From Actinomucor elegans (taxonomy: Eukaryota > Mucoromycota > Mucoromycetes > Mucorales > Mucoraceae): a DNA stretch of 64,000 nt. The notes under the pieces are model-generated. The model made no database searches. It saw nothing but the letters and a program-made list of their open reading frames with translations, and was not told where the DNA came from. Made by a program: the position numbers and the translations under genes. The stretch covers positions 1-64,000 of the forward strand of contig JAMSLZ010000014.1 of NCBI GenBank assembly GCA_026027325.1, written 5' to 3'. Positions 45,645 through 58,475 of this stretch are shown in pieces (the first letter of the stretch is position 1; every line of letters begins with the position of its first letter).

Positions 45645-46272
45645 ATGTGGTTGAGTGATAGTCAAAGTAAGGCTACACTTTTTTTTATCAATTCTCTTGG
45701 CGTGTACTAATAGCTTTTTGGTAGAGATCGGCGTTGGTTTGACCGCCTTTGGGTTATTCTTTATGATGATGGGCGTATTAATGTTTTTTGATGGAGGTTT
45801 AATGGCTATTGGCAATGTAATTAAAAGATAAAAACGGGATAAATGGGGATTAAATGAACAAAGAATTAGGTATTGTTCTTATGCGGAATCACGGCTATTA
45901 TTGGGCCTCGAAGTACATTTGTTTTCTTTTCAAGAAGGGAAAAGTTGCCAGGAACCCTCTGTTTTCTCGGCGGTATTTTTCTAGTATTATGCAAATTTCC
46001 ATTTTTTGGGTTTCTAGTTGAGATCTTTGGATTTCTAAACTTGTTTGGGTAAGCAAAAAGTAAATGACGTATCAATAGATTACTGATATGTGTTTGCAGT
46101 GACTTTTTCCCTGTGGTATTTGGGTTTTTAAAGAGATTACCAGTGATTGGACCAATATTAAGTCATCCAGCACTTGCTCGCGTAAGTGAAATAAGATCAT
46201 ACTGAATAATTTACGCGTCTAATTGTTGTGTTTGATTAGATTGTACCCAGAGAAAGTCGCACTAGAGTGTAA
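45645..46272 (+). CDS. GOT1: Got1/GOLT1 Golgi membrane-traffic protein, 135 aa, five exons
   Basis: Got1 is a small tetraspan membrane protein acting in ER-Golgi vesicle traffic. Exons 45645-45666, 45725-45816, 45870-46048, 46100-46181 and 46240-46272 join to 408 nt. Conserved blocks are DSQKIGVGLTAFGLFF, LMFFDGGLMAIGN, the charged loop GPRSTFVFFSRREKLPGT, FLVEIFGFLNLFG and DFFPVVFGFLKRLPVIG. Four hydrophobic helices and a length close to the usual 138 residues agree with the family. All exons are too short to be seen as long ORFs. It is divergent from the permease, and its stop is 280 bp before the spectraplakin-like start on the same strand. Confidence 0.93.
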
Positions 46273-46552
46273 AATACAGTACAATAAAAGATATTCAATT
46301 CAAATCACATGATATTATACATGTGTTCGGCTCGGAAGTTGGTTATTGAGAACGTGTCTCAGTTTCCAAGCCAGAGTTATACAAAATACAATCTGTAACT
46401 TGTAGGCTCCTATAGGTTACCTGAACTGACTTTATTTCAGTTTATCCCCTCTCAACTCCTCTTTTCTTCTTCTTTTTCTCTTTTCTTTACATATTCTTCA
46501 TAACACTTTGTAAGGCTTTATTAAAACAAAAGCACTGTATATTATCCAAAAT

Positions 46553-49500
46553 ATGACTTGTAACATATCAAACAGTTTACAAAAGTGGATTCAGCTCACT
46601 CTACCAAATACAACAATTATTCAGCTCACTCATAGACCAACTTTTGTATTGTTTCTATCTACTTTATTTAATACAGTCATTCAAGACAATAATAATGAAA
46701 GTATAGAATCATTATTCAACCAGATACACTTGAACTATCCAGATATCTTCATTCAACAGCCATCATTTGGTTTCGCAGAGTATTTCAATGGTGATCAGGA
46801 CCAAATCTTGCTTCTCCTGGGCTTTATCCAAACTCAATACCAAATTTATTATATTATATATACCATTCTAAAGAACCAGGACTTATCTTTTACATCCTAT
46901 GTAAGTTCTTTAAACATATACTAATAGAATACTAACAAAGGCTATAGGTTCTTCAATTTATACCCTCTACTCATTTAAATGATATCAAAACCAATCTAAT
47001 CTCATGGTCAAGCTTTATTGTATCCGATTATATAAGCGCGTCTTTGATTGTGCCTGTTCATGACCTGGGCTTGCCCTCATGGACAAAGAATGGTCTTTAT
47101 TTGCTAGCGTTAGTTCATTATCACCATCCATCACTTGTGCCTGATTTACACTTGTATACACCTTCTACTGCCTTTGAACGAGCTACGCTTTTATTACAAG
47201 ACACATATCATATACCATTTGAACAAAATGATGACGAAATCACTCAATATCTTATCCAACTTGTCTCATGCTTAACTGTACCAGATAAAGACAAACAGAT
47301 GCAGCGCCACAGAGACATGGAACGTTTCAAAAGTTTAATGAATACCGAAGAACCAGTGAAAGAAGAGGAAGAAGAAGAAAAAGAAGAAGAAGAGAAAGAG
47401 AAAGAAACTCATAGTACTACTTTCACATCCACCTATACCCTGCAGCAATTAAAGATCACAAAGACGACTGTCACCAAGTACAGTGATGGAACTGAAATCC
47501 CGAGTGAACTAGAGGAGTTCGAATCGCGCGCTTCTGTTCTAACCGAAAAGATCAACGGGCTCCAGCATCGTTTAATTTTAATTGTACCCACTCGTTCACA
47601 CTCCTACTCGCCCTCTTCCGTTGCTTCCGACAGTCTCATGGACTTTTTCCTGACAGATGATAATACATCCTCTACTACACTTCGTACAGGTGAAAATAGT
47701 AGTCATCATAGTTTGGCAAGTCATGAAGATGCGCTTCAACTACTTCAACAGCAACAACAGTTGGTACGCGTTCTTCACCCATTACAAGCGGCGGAGGAAG
47801 ATTATTCGGCGTACGACCGTAATTTCAAGGCACTCCAATCAGAATTCCAAGCCCTGACAGACGGTGATCTACATTTACTAGTGCATGTTTATTTGACCGA
47901 AGAATTGGCCCCCGTTTGGCGTGATCATCCAAAAGTCATTTGGCGCAAAAACCAAATACTGCAGCTGCATACTTCACTTGCGTCAGAGTTTGAACGCTCT
48001 GAATGGACACTGTCCAATTTTCGCCGCGGATTTGCCTTTGCTCGTATGTGTTCTTCAATTCGCCATGAACTGGATTTGGTGCAAAACAAGATGGTCAAAT
48101 CAATTACAACTCATCATGACATTGAAGAACTAGAGATGCGTATGGTAAAGACCACTGGAATGGTCGATTTGCTCAAAACGAACTTTAGTGATTTGTTATT
48201 GTTAGCCAATGAGAATCAACAGGTTACGTTAGCTGAAGCGGATGAGGCACCGGCACCACCGCGAGATGCGGCGTATCTTGCCAAATTTGAATTAATTGAA
48301 AGCAAAAATGAGCTAGTACGAACTTGGGTAGAAGAAGTTCGTGTATGGTTTTCTGAAGCTGAACGTATCCGTCAGTGGATCGAGATTCGTAGCGAACAAC
48401 TCAATAATACCAACCTTCCTGATGCTCTTGCTATCATTCAAGTGCCAGCTACATTGGAACAAGTCAAAGCTTTTAATACAACGCATGCACTATTGGAAAA
48501 AGAAATTGAGGCGTTTGATAAAGAGGACATGGCGCGTCTAAGGTCACATGTAAAAACACTGACTGGATCCGGAAGAGCCGACAAGGACTTGAGTCCCGCA
48601 GACACCACTACAATTGAAATTACCCTCACAACACTCATGACTTTGGATAAGCTCATTCATCTATTGAGAAAGAAGAGTTATGACTTGCAAGTATTAACAC
48701 AACGTGTGCTTTGGGAAGAAGAATACGTAAAAACAATGGCCTGGTTGAAAGAAACAGATAGTGAAACAGATTCCTTTTTAAATACCAGTGCCCGTTGGCG
48801 TGCTTCAGAAGCTGAAGATGAATTAGAAGCAACCACTAGTCATATGAAAAGAGAGCGATTGATGGCTAAAGAAAAACAAAAGGAAATTATTGTTCAACAG
48901 CTGCTGAAATTAGAACGAAAGATGGCTGAATTTGATCAAGGCCAATTCAGTACTACCATTGAATTATTTCAAGACTTGGATAATACTTCCAGTGTAGAAC
49001 TACCACACCATTTGGAGTCGAGACAAGAAGCTTGCGAAGAGTTCTTTGGAGACTTGATGAAGCGGATGACCTTTGCAAGACACGTAGTAGAACAACGATT
49101 AAACGTCATGGACTTTCTCTATCAAATTGAAATGGTGATGGATGATGCTCGAGAACTTCAATTGGATTTAGCAGACGCTGAAACAAAAGCACATCCTGGA
49201 GATAATGACCGTGAGATGACAGCACGTGTCCAAAACATGCACGAGCGAATTGTGCAGCTAGTGACCGCCACTGCAAGTCGGATACGCTACCCAGAGCCTG
49301 GGCTTGACATCGATAAAGAATCCAACGCTATTGCTAACGAAGAAATCTCTCAGGTCATCACTAGTAAGCGAAATCTATTGATTGAACTTAGTGAAGACCT
49401 TGATCAACGATTGCACGCCTTTCGAAATGTACTACAATTGCATCGACGAGCCAAAGAACACATGGATGATGCTGTTCGTTTATGTGATTGGGCTGATGAA

Positions 49501-52500
49501 CGTGCTAAAACCATTCGTCGCGCTAAAGTCAATGTACAAGACGCAGTTGGTAGTTCATTTACTATAGAGGATCTGCAACGCTTGGAACGCGATCGTGATA
49601 ACGTATTGAACAAGCTAAAGAATGGCAAGGAAAATGAAGTTGTTGATCTATTGACTCATATCCAGCTTCTGCTAGAAACAACCCAAAAGTTAAACATTTC
49701 ATCCATTGATAAAGATGGACTTGTTGAAATGTCTCAGCAATTAGAGGAACGATTTGATCGATTACAACAAATCTTGGAAGAACACGGATTAGATTTAGAA
49801 GCATTGCGCAAAAAAATGGAAGATGGCAATACTTACTTTGAAAACGCTCGCTCTCTACGTTCTTTTATCAATGAAACTCGTCACTCAATGCCTAGTTTGA
49901 AGCAAACCTGTGGATTTATCACTGGTCAATCTGAAGAACAAGATCACCGTCGTTTCACCATGTTGAATGAATCATTGTCCAAGATCACAGTTAGTTATAA
50001 AACACAACAAGAGCAATTTGCTCAATTGTGCGCACGTTACAATGTCATGGAACCCTCCAAGATTGAAAATATAGACGAGATTCGCAATATCCAAACCAAT
50101 CTTCAGAATGACTGGGCTCAATTGGCAAATGAAATTCAAGACATGGAACACTTTTCTGAAGTAGTAGGCCAATGGTACGATCGCCAAAGAAGACTTAGTA
50201 TCATAGAAAAGGATATCTTGGCCGGTCTTAATGAAGAGATCACTCAGTTGGCTAAAAACGGCTGGGTCGAAGCTGATTTAGTGGCTATTCAAAGCAAAAT
50301 TGATAAAGCCATGGAAGCATTGGAAGAGACAGGCCGTGCTATCACTAGTGCTGACAACAAAGAAGATCCTCTCCAAACTGCCAATTATTCTTGTGCTCGC
50401 GATCGCTATACATCCTTGATGAACAAGGTTCGCACCGCTTCCAATAACCTCAATGCGCTTAAATCCAACGCCAATAATGCTATGGCTTTCAGTGCCTTTC
50501 TTCACGAAACAGACGAGGTGCTAAATCAAGTGCAGCGACAGAAAGAACTGGTAGATCGTCGTATGACCACTGTAGGCAATAGTGGATTTGCATCTCAACC
50601 TATGGCTACAATTGATGCCCTATGCAAATCAACACAAGCATCGACTATTCAATCTGAAAAAGATAACCAGACATTTGCTAAACGTTTAGAAGCATTGATC
50701 AATAAAGCCAAAGAATTACAAGCTGCTGGTTATGATGCCTCTTCTGTCCAAGAACCAATTCATCGCATCAAGCAAAACCTGGACCAACTCATAGCTACTG
50801 CTGGTTTAGAAAAAAAGCAAGCTATTTTTGTACGTAAAATGCATATTCATGCCAAAGCTGCCAACGACTTGCAAACCTGGATAGATCACTGCGCTAATGC
50901 CATTGGTCAATTACCTACTGATATCTGTATGCATGATGAACACGAGCTGAGAAATGAATTGGACAGCCTGGAGCAAAAGATGATTGAAATGAGACCCACC
51001 ATTCAAGCATTTGAAGCCATGGCATCTCGCATCTTTGCACCCAATAAAGATGGTTCACCTCTTGATCTGTCTGAAATGTGTCTGCATCCTAGTGAAATCA
51101 AAGACGCTGTACGTGACCGAGAAGCTGGCATCTTGGATGCCTGGGCTGCACTCAAAAAGCAACACACTCAAGCCCGCAGTTTGCTGGACAATTCAAAGCG
51201 AGGTGTAGAAATTGCTCGTAAAGTCAAGACAATTTTGACTCAAGTAGGTGATATGAAGGACCGCGTCAGTGCTGTACGTATCTGTAGAAACACGCAGCTG
51301 GATGATGGTTTGGAAAACCGTGACTTGAATACTGTGCTTAGCTGTCCTTTGACCTCTATGCCCAATGAACATCGATTGGCTTCTGCTAAAGCTGAATTGA
51401 CTATTCTGGACCGTGATATGGAAACTCAATTACAGCCATCTATTCAAGAGCTGGACCTCATGTTGAGTGCTATTGATAATGAAAAAGATATCTTCTCTGG
51501 TCAACGAGCTGAGATCACTATTGCTGTCCGAGGCCTGATGGATTTGATGAAGACTAAGCGAAGAGCGATTGCTGAAGCAGAAAAGATGGAAGGCTTTCTT
51601 ATTGTAATGGAAGAACTGGAGGTGCTTTTGTTGGCTTTAGCTGAAGTGGTATCTCGCGCCTCACCTGAAAATGCTCGTATAGTGGATGGCAATTATCTTC
51701 GAACTGACTTGCAAGCTTTGCTAATTGATCTAGACACTCGTTACCGCTATTATGAACCCAAGATCAACGAGCTACAAGATGAAGCCAAAGAGGTAGCCGA
51801 GAATCTAATGGATGATCACCGTGTTGTTGAATGCCTTCGACAATTGTCTGACAAATGGAATAAACTTCAAGCTGAAGCCGCCGCCAAAAAAGCTGATCTC
51901 ATGAGCCGTATTGGTCCACTTGCTGATACGTTTGATTCATTAGATACCAATGAAGGTATGCTACGTGAAAGAGGAAGAAGAGCTGCCGAAGTCTTGGCTC
52001 AAAGAGCAATTACACCTGTACTCAAACAAGCGCCTACACCTAAATCCATGCAGTCTACACCACGTTATATGACAGGCTATAATAACCGAGCTAATAATAA
52101 TCGCAATACCACCACAACACCTGTTCCTTTTGCTCTCTCTGCCACTGCTGCAAGGGCTAATGCACGTAGAGCCACAACTGGTGGTAATATTTCTCCAACA
52201 GCACGAAGAGTCGCTGCACGCCAAACAGCAGCACAATCGCAAAGACAGCGTGCTTCAGCAAAGACGCCTGAAACCTATGTTGCTGATCCCAAGAATGATT
52301 TGGATGTAGCCCTTGGAGATATTGTGAACGACTCACCCTACAAAATTCAAGTCAAAATGGTTCCTGGTGAAGTGGGTAAATACTGGTTTGGCGATGTAAA
52401 TCCAAAACTGGCTTACTGTCGTATTTTGCGAAGCCGTATGGTTATGGTCCGCGTTGGTGGGGGCTGGGTCGAATTGTCTCAGTTCTTGACCGATCACGCC

Positions 52501-52878
52501 TTGCTTGAGGGTGGTAACTTTGTATCTGGTAGAAACTCGAGAGCTTCTTTGCCGCCTCCACCCACTGGTGGTCTGCGTGATGGATTCTTGAACACTACTG
52601 TTGGCAGAAACTCACCCCAACTCAACCGTGGCCCTAATGGCATGGTATCTATTCGTGGTGGCGGCGCAAATGGCTCGCCTATTAGCCCCACTTTAAGGGA
52701 ATCAAGGTCCACACCTTATCATCGAGGCATCTCTCCAGTACCATTTGGTCATGGTATTAAGACAGGAAACAAATTCTTGGTGACAGTAGATGGAGATGGT
52801 AACCAAGTTGAAGTCAAGATGACAAAGGCCAGGAGTAAAGATGCAAAGTTCATCACTCCTCGCCGTATGAATATGTAG
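46553..52878 (+). CDS. Spectraplakin-like cytoskeletal linker: CH-like head, spectrin-like rod, GAR domain; 2092 aa
   Basis: Exon 1 (46553-46900) and exon 2 (46948-52878) join in phase to 2093 codons. Residues about 1-240 look like a divergent tandem calponin-homology head; the second half has NGLYLLALVHYHHPSLVP and then LHLYTPSTAFERATLLLQ, the CH2 pattern. A very acidic stretch (EEEEEEKEEEEKEKE) follows. A rod of about 1600 residues is heptad- and Trp-containing helical repeat sequence. Near residue 1900-1970 DLDVALGDIVNDSPY to KYWFGDVNPKLAYCRILRS, then VRVGGGWVELSQFL form a GAS2-related (GAR) microtubule-binding domain. The tail is Ser/Pro/Gly/Arg-rich. The layout implies an actin-microtubule crosslinker. 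The rod repeats are assigned by composition and helix pattern, not alignment. The 5.9-kb frame has no indel. Confidence 0.85.
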
Positions 52879-53719
52879 TTGAAGCGCTCTGTAGATACGT
52901 TCTCTCATAAATATTGTATATGCTCATAAAAATAAATTGTATTCATGCCTTTTCTATATGTATTTAACTTAAGTAGCATGCCCCTTTTACTGTACCCAAA
53001 TCATAATGTGTGCAAAAAAAAAATATGTACCGATTTCCACGGCAAGCTCTATCTTATTCATACTTGAGCCATAAAGAATACTCGAAAGATTGGGCTTGAG
53101 CAATAATATTCCCTAGCGAGCGGATGGTAATGCTTATTTAATACCCTTTATTATCTGCTTGGGATAGGTAAAAGCATAGCAATTGCACTATGACAGATAT
53201 TACCTTTTCTCCTGCATACAACACTCGAACTTCTTTCGAAATTGCGTTATCAAATAGGGTTGTTAGTACGAGCAGCTAAGTTCTTGAATAATATCTCGGC
53301 CCCAATGATTAATACCTTTGTAACGAATGCAATTCGCGAAATGCATTATCCATTTATGCAGTTTTATATACAGATCGATGCAGACTTATACTATTTTTTT
53401 TTTTTCGTCTATTAAATGTTGGTACGCATTAAAAGAAGTGATGCAGGGGTAAAAAAAGAAAAAAGAAAAAAAAAAAGATCAAAAGGTCTTGATAAACTAT
53501 CAGAGATATCATAGGAGAAAAAAAATAAGTGCATGATGATCCTACTATTTACTTAGCTTTAGAAGGGTAGGGTCGTGTTTAATCTGTTAGCTGACATACG
53601 TCTTAAGCTTGATTACTCGAATCCTAATTGTAATTACAAGTTAAAAAAAGCATCAATGCATACATAGGACAGTGTAAAGCAACGTTATTTAAAAGTTATA
53701 TAAGATTAGAATTGTACCT
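52879..53719. other. Gene-free 3' region
   Basis: 3' end of the spectraplakin-like gene (AATAAA near 52931), then AT-rich DNA with A-rich and T-rich runs near 53390-53530. No ORF supported. Confidence 0.4.
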
Positions 53720-54030
53720 AAAGACGTAATACCCTTACCAACTTTTCTCAATTAATTTCAGTTTAATGTCACATCTGATGGTCAGTGTATGCTGACAAGG
53801 GGACCATTGAACCTACTACAGCCAGTTTATATCTGCGTTATTATGAGTATACCGTATCCTAATGATTAGCTGTAGAATACATTTATTTCATATAGCCATT
53901 TCCTAATAGATTCGACCAATTTGGATCAAAGTATCGCCTCAGAAAGTATTCTATACTCGTAACGATTTGGTTTCTCTATTAGAGTTTTTATTGAACTGCA
54001 CTACAATCAGTATACCATACTTGTCGCTAA
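53720..54030 (+). repeat. Degenerate ~170-bp tandem repeat, about two units (family A)
   Basis: Forward units. The first has TCAATTAATTTCAGTTTAATG, TCACATCTGATGGTCAGTG and TATGCTGACAAG (53748-53802), then GGACCATTGAACCTACTACAG. The next starts with ATACCGTATCCTAATGATTAGC and CATTTATTTCATATAG, with a decayed anchor near 53920. CAGTATACCATACTTGTCGC at about 54010 starts a third. Spacing is about 155-170 bp. Confidence 0.65.
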
Positions 54031-55250
54031 TTAATTGTAAATGACACTTATCTTATACATTCTAGATTTATAATACTACGTTTATAGATTTTTTTTCTTC
54101 TTGATCATGATCAATTGCCGTTTTTTAGAACTAACTATACTAGATTGTGAGCACTTGACTTAAAAATATCGATTTAGCCAACACGATGAATAATTGAGAA
54201 AGAGAACTTGAAATACACATAATATGCAATTGCAGCATTCGAAATAAAGAAGGTGTAAGATATATTAATTAAATCGACCGTTAGTCCAGTGCTGTACATT
54301 ATTTTGAAGGCGCATACAAGTAATGGTTATCGTTGCTTCATTTTCTCTGTTACTATCATTGCATGTAATATGGACATACCATCCGAAAGAAATACTTACT
54401 TTCAATGTTATTATCATCTGGCTACCTGAAATATATCGCTCCTTGAAGGATAAAGACTGTATCAATTAATAATTGTTAAAGAAAAGCGGTGCAATTGATC
54501 CTACTTAGTGGATATACTTTAGACTATTTTTTGTTTTTGTTTCTACCAGTACTCTATCCCCATATATAGGTATTAAATGTAACTTAATCTCTTGCGTGTC
54601 TTTTTTGTGGGGTTCATACAAATATATGCGACTAGTACTTAATAGTGTATGCTTAATTGATATTGTTCCTAAGATGAATTCTATGAACGTAAATGAAAAA
54701 GTAATAATAAAAATTGCAGTGTATGTACTATAATGATGCTAAGATAGATAGCGGCAACGGTTTGTTAGATATCTTTAATTAGGCCAATAGCTTATGAAAG
54801 CAATGCGAACAGTACTCAATCGCCAATGGTGCAGCTTCCAGAAATAATGACCAGAAAAAGAAAATATTACTGCTATGGAATCCACTACATGGAATATATA
54901 TTAGCTGTCCAGGTCTTTAATGGAATGGATCTTATAACAAAATGGCATGAGTCTTTGCACAGTGTACTTCAGCAATAGTAGTGCCATTCCATTTACAGCT
55001 TTTTAATATAGTACATATAATGGAATCTCAATAGTGCTCACAAGTTATATACTGCTCTGTAATGCAATTACTGCACCATTTCGCCCGTCCTATTATTGTA
55101 AGCCTATTGTATATATATTTAAAAATCAGTTAAAGAACATTTATAAAGGTCGGCCGTAAATTGTCGTTCTCAAAATTGTGCTTTTACATTATCTATTTTT
55201 TTTTTTCGTATATTAACTGGTATTCTTCTGTTTACAGTTATGTTTAATAG
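54031..55250. other. Gene-free AT-rich stretch
   Basis: No supportable gene; a minus-strand ORF (54265-54465) shows no domain. A few further decayed repeat-like motifs may exist but are not counted. Confidence 0.4.
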
Positions 55251-55376
55251 TTGCGTTATATTGATTTAGATATGTCGACAGAAAAAACAAATGAATATTG
55301 TTATAAAGCGCAGATTGAACATTTGCCATTGCACTTGAATACTTGTTTGTTCTTTCAAGATAATTCTGCTTCTTCA

Positions 55377-55514
55377 ATGAAGGTTACACATATTGAATTT
55401 ATTGGTTACACTACTATTGTTAGTTTTCTCTTACTTATATGCCACGTCCAAGCAAAAGTGCCAGAGGAATGCAAATCAATTACCGTATTTTTAAACATTA
55501 CCAATATATGTTAG
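55377..55514 (+). pseudogene. Possible truncated secreted-protein gene (signal peptide region only)
   Basis: From the ATG at 55377 the frame gives MKVTHIEFIGYTTIVSFLLL then ICHVQAKVPEECKSI, a good signal-peptide pattern with an A-x-A-like cleavage region and one cysteine. The frame stops after 45 codons, and family A repeat sequence begins about 45 bp downstream. It may be the first exon of a secreted protein or a gene cut by the repeat. Low confidence. Confidence 0.25.
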
Positions 55515-55554
55515 CCTAGACGGTTGGTTTCGTACATGTAGTTATACGTATCAG

Positions 55555-55840
55555 TATAATCATTCCATTTCTTAATCAATTCTTATTTAATGTTGTATTC
55601 GATGGCCAATGCATGCTCTAATAAATTATTGTATTTAATTGAGCTTTTTTCCACAACTAAAATACGATGCGCTTAAAGTATTTTAGTGAATAGTTGTAAT
55701 GGGTATGTATTTCATAAGCAATAGACCTACAGCTGATCTTTTAGCTGATCTTGTTTTAAATTGTATTTGATGGCTGGTATATATGCTCAGAATGAACCAC
55801 TAAGTTCACCAGGACCACTGTTTAATTGTATTCCGATAAA
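55555..55840 (+). repeat. Degenerate ~170-bp tandem repeat, two units (family A)
   Basis: Forward units are anchored at about 55590 (CAATTCTTATTTAATGTTG, then GATGGCCAATGCATGCTC) and 55765 (GATCTTGTTTTAAATTGT, then TTGATGGCTGGTATATATGC), about 175 bp apart. The second is followed by AATGAACCACTAAGTTCACC and AGGACCACTGTTTAATTG, the best view of the right half of the unit. Confidence 0.65.
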
Positions 55841-56209
55841 TGTATATATAATTGTCAATAGGTAGCTATAAAAAGTCCTACGTTATGCTATGCTGTTCTT
55901 TCGTCTATGAAGCATTATTAAGCGCACCTTGAAGCGCTAGAGGGACAAAAAATCGGTTAGTAGGTTACATTGGTGCTAGGATGTACCACGGAATCAAAAA
56001 GGGCATAGAAAAGTGCTACTGCGGTTTGTCAAGCATCAGAGAGCACTCAAAGCTGGCAGTTGAAGTTCCATTAAATATGATGAATTTGTGTTATTAACTT
56101 TTCTCAATTTCTATTGGACGACGAGAAATAAACCAAATTCCCTCCTCCAACGAACGCTTAAACGGGTTAAAGAACCAACGTTTTAGATTGGTCTTCGTAC
56201 CCCTCTTTT

Positions 56210-56790
56210 ACAATGAACAATTACCACTAAGCTCACCATGTATTAACACTATTTTTGAAGAACTGAAAGCGACATCTAATGATGCAAAATAAATTCGATA
56301 TTTCCCTTAGTTCATTAAGATATTGCAGATAATAAATATATAGAACTTATACTTTTTTAACTTGCGTATTTTATATTAACAAAAATACGGCAAAGCTACA
56401 ATAGCGCATTTTCCAATGAGCTAAAGCTATACTAATACCTCCAAAATAGTTTCTTTGTACATTACCGAAAAAAAGAAAAGAAAAAAGAAAGCGAGATAAA
56501 TCTGAATCTCAGGGTAATATGTACTACTTGAAATCGGGGTCATTAACACTTTACATTCCTCGAGCGATTTCAATTTAATATTACATTTGAAAATTAGTAA
56601 ATGTCACCAAGGAACTATTGCACCCACTAGAATCATCACTTATTAAAATGATGTAAATTTTCTTGAGTAATTAGCATTAAATTATATATAATAGATGTAT
56701 AGATGCATAGAATTCTCAACAGATTTCAGTGCAACGTCGCATCAGCTATATACTTAAAACCAGCTGTTACGTCTATTATAACCTTTATCA
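56210..56790 (+). repeat. Degenerate ~170-bp tandem repeat, several decayed units (family A)
   Basis: Fragments in forward orientation are AATGAACAATTACCACTAAG (56213), CGATTTCAATTTAATATTAC (56568), GGAACTATTGCACCCACTAG (about 56611) and CAACAGATTTCAGTGCAACG followed by TCGCATCAGC (56717-56747). The last two anchors are about 160 bp apart. Confidence 0.5.
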
Positions 56791-58475
56791 AGGATTACAA
56801 TAGAAATAAAAATCATTTTCGTTTTGGGAGAACGGAAACCTTTTTGTGCCGATTTGTAGTTTTCAGTGTCCCCCCAATTATTGTGCAGCTGAAAAACTAC
56901 GTTTGTCATGCTCACAGTTTCTTTTTTTTCTCGTAAGGATTGGAGAAAAATATATCTAAAACTAATAATATATTTTCCATCGTTTCGAAATCGCGCATGA
57001 ATTGATAAGCCAAGCGCGGGCGCCTAAACGGTAATAATCATCTATTGCAGCTGGAACAATACCATAATCTGAAGAAAAGAAACTTCAATCATACTAGATA
57101 TAGCGTTCACAAGCATAATTGGATATTCTCACCTTTTTGTAAAATCGTGGTGTGTTTATTTCGACCCTGACATTTTGTGAATACAGCATGTTTTGTGCGA
57201 GGTTTTTCTTAGTTGGTCAACGCGCGTTTCAAAGAGCTGTGTCCAGAAATCAAATGAACGATTGGTGCACGTACACTGTTATTCAATAAACTGACTTCCA
57301 AGTCCTAAATTAGCCAGGATAGCATATGCGTAGAACAATAAAGAGAGAGAGAGATCGACGTGTGTGTGCTACTCTTTTTTGCTGGGAGTAAAGCGCATTT
57401 GTAACATTGTATTTAACAAACATTGGTAAATCACTTTGAAGCTTTTCATATCCAAAAAAAAAAGACTAAAAACAGTAACTATTTCCTTTGCAGTATATTT
57501 CTATAATCTACGGTTTGTGCCGAAATAATAGTATTTTAGCAAAAAAAAAACCAAGATAAACTTGTTTCTGCACAATTATTATAAAACTGTGATCGACCTT
57601 ATCACATGAAGTACTACTTCGTTGTTTGATTACCTTGTTGGACTTGTATATATAAATCAATTATTTCCTTATTATTCACATATAAAAAAACGTGTCCTTT
57701 ATAAGCTTTTAGTTTAAGTCAGGGGAGATATAAAAAAAAAAAAACGCCATCTTATATACCTTTCGGAGCAAATCACCGCGCATAGTATTCTAGATAACCA
57801 CCTTCTAATTAAAGATAAAAGCAACTTAATAATCTAATGGGCGGATAACAAAAAAGCTATATTTAAGATCCAGTGAGATCAGAGCAGCAATCTGTTTCCA
57901 TTGCTTGGATAGGCTCACTTTAAATCATGGTAGTACAATTCGGAGATACAAAAAGGTGACTATTGGGAAAAATAAAGTAAGCAGGCAAATCACTACATCT
58001 TATTACTACTGAGCAGTAATGATACGATAATATCGGTTGATCTGCTTATAAACGTGGCGTGATATTAAATCCCAAGGGGGGAAAGGGGTAGCCATGTCAA
58101 TAGAGATACATAATGATCAAAAGGCAAGTTCCGAGACCCATAACCAAGTGTGACAGACCCCTATTTGGTACCTATGCATCCAATTCCACTGTATACTCAG
58201 TTATTAAGGTCCAACGCACGTCCATCCTTAGTATCAATTATGATATGCAAGTTGAATACATTAGTACATTTGTCTTGTTTAAGAATAGAAGGATAGCTTA
58301 TATTGAAAAAATAAACACTAATTCTGTCCCTCAACCTTATTGTCACATTATTCAGTTTCCGCACTTTTTTTTTTTAGCTCTTTATAAAGATCCCTAGATC
58401 CAACGGTATATTCCCTCTTCTTTTCTTTCGTTTTTACTATTTCTTTTTTTTAATAGACAAAAAAGCATTAAAACG
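56791..58475. other. Gene-free region upstream of the Ndt80-like gene
   Basis: AT-rich. It includes a GA-repeat (near 57343) and several A-runs. The last 150 bp are strongly pyrimidine-rich (TTCTTTTCTTTCG, TTTTTTTTTAATAG), like the leader of a well-expressed fungal gene. ORFs here show no domains. Confidence 0.35.

Noticed and set aside
47657..52908. Numerous ORFs on both strands inside the spectraplakin-like gene
   Set aside because: They are antisense or out-of-frame shadows of one long conserved frame.
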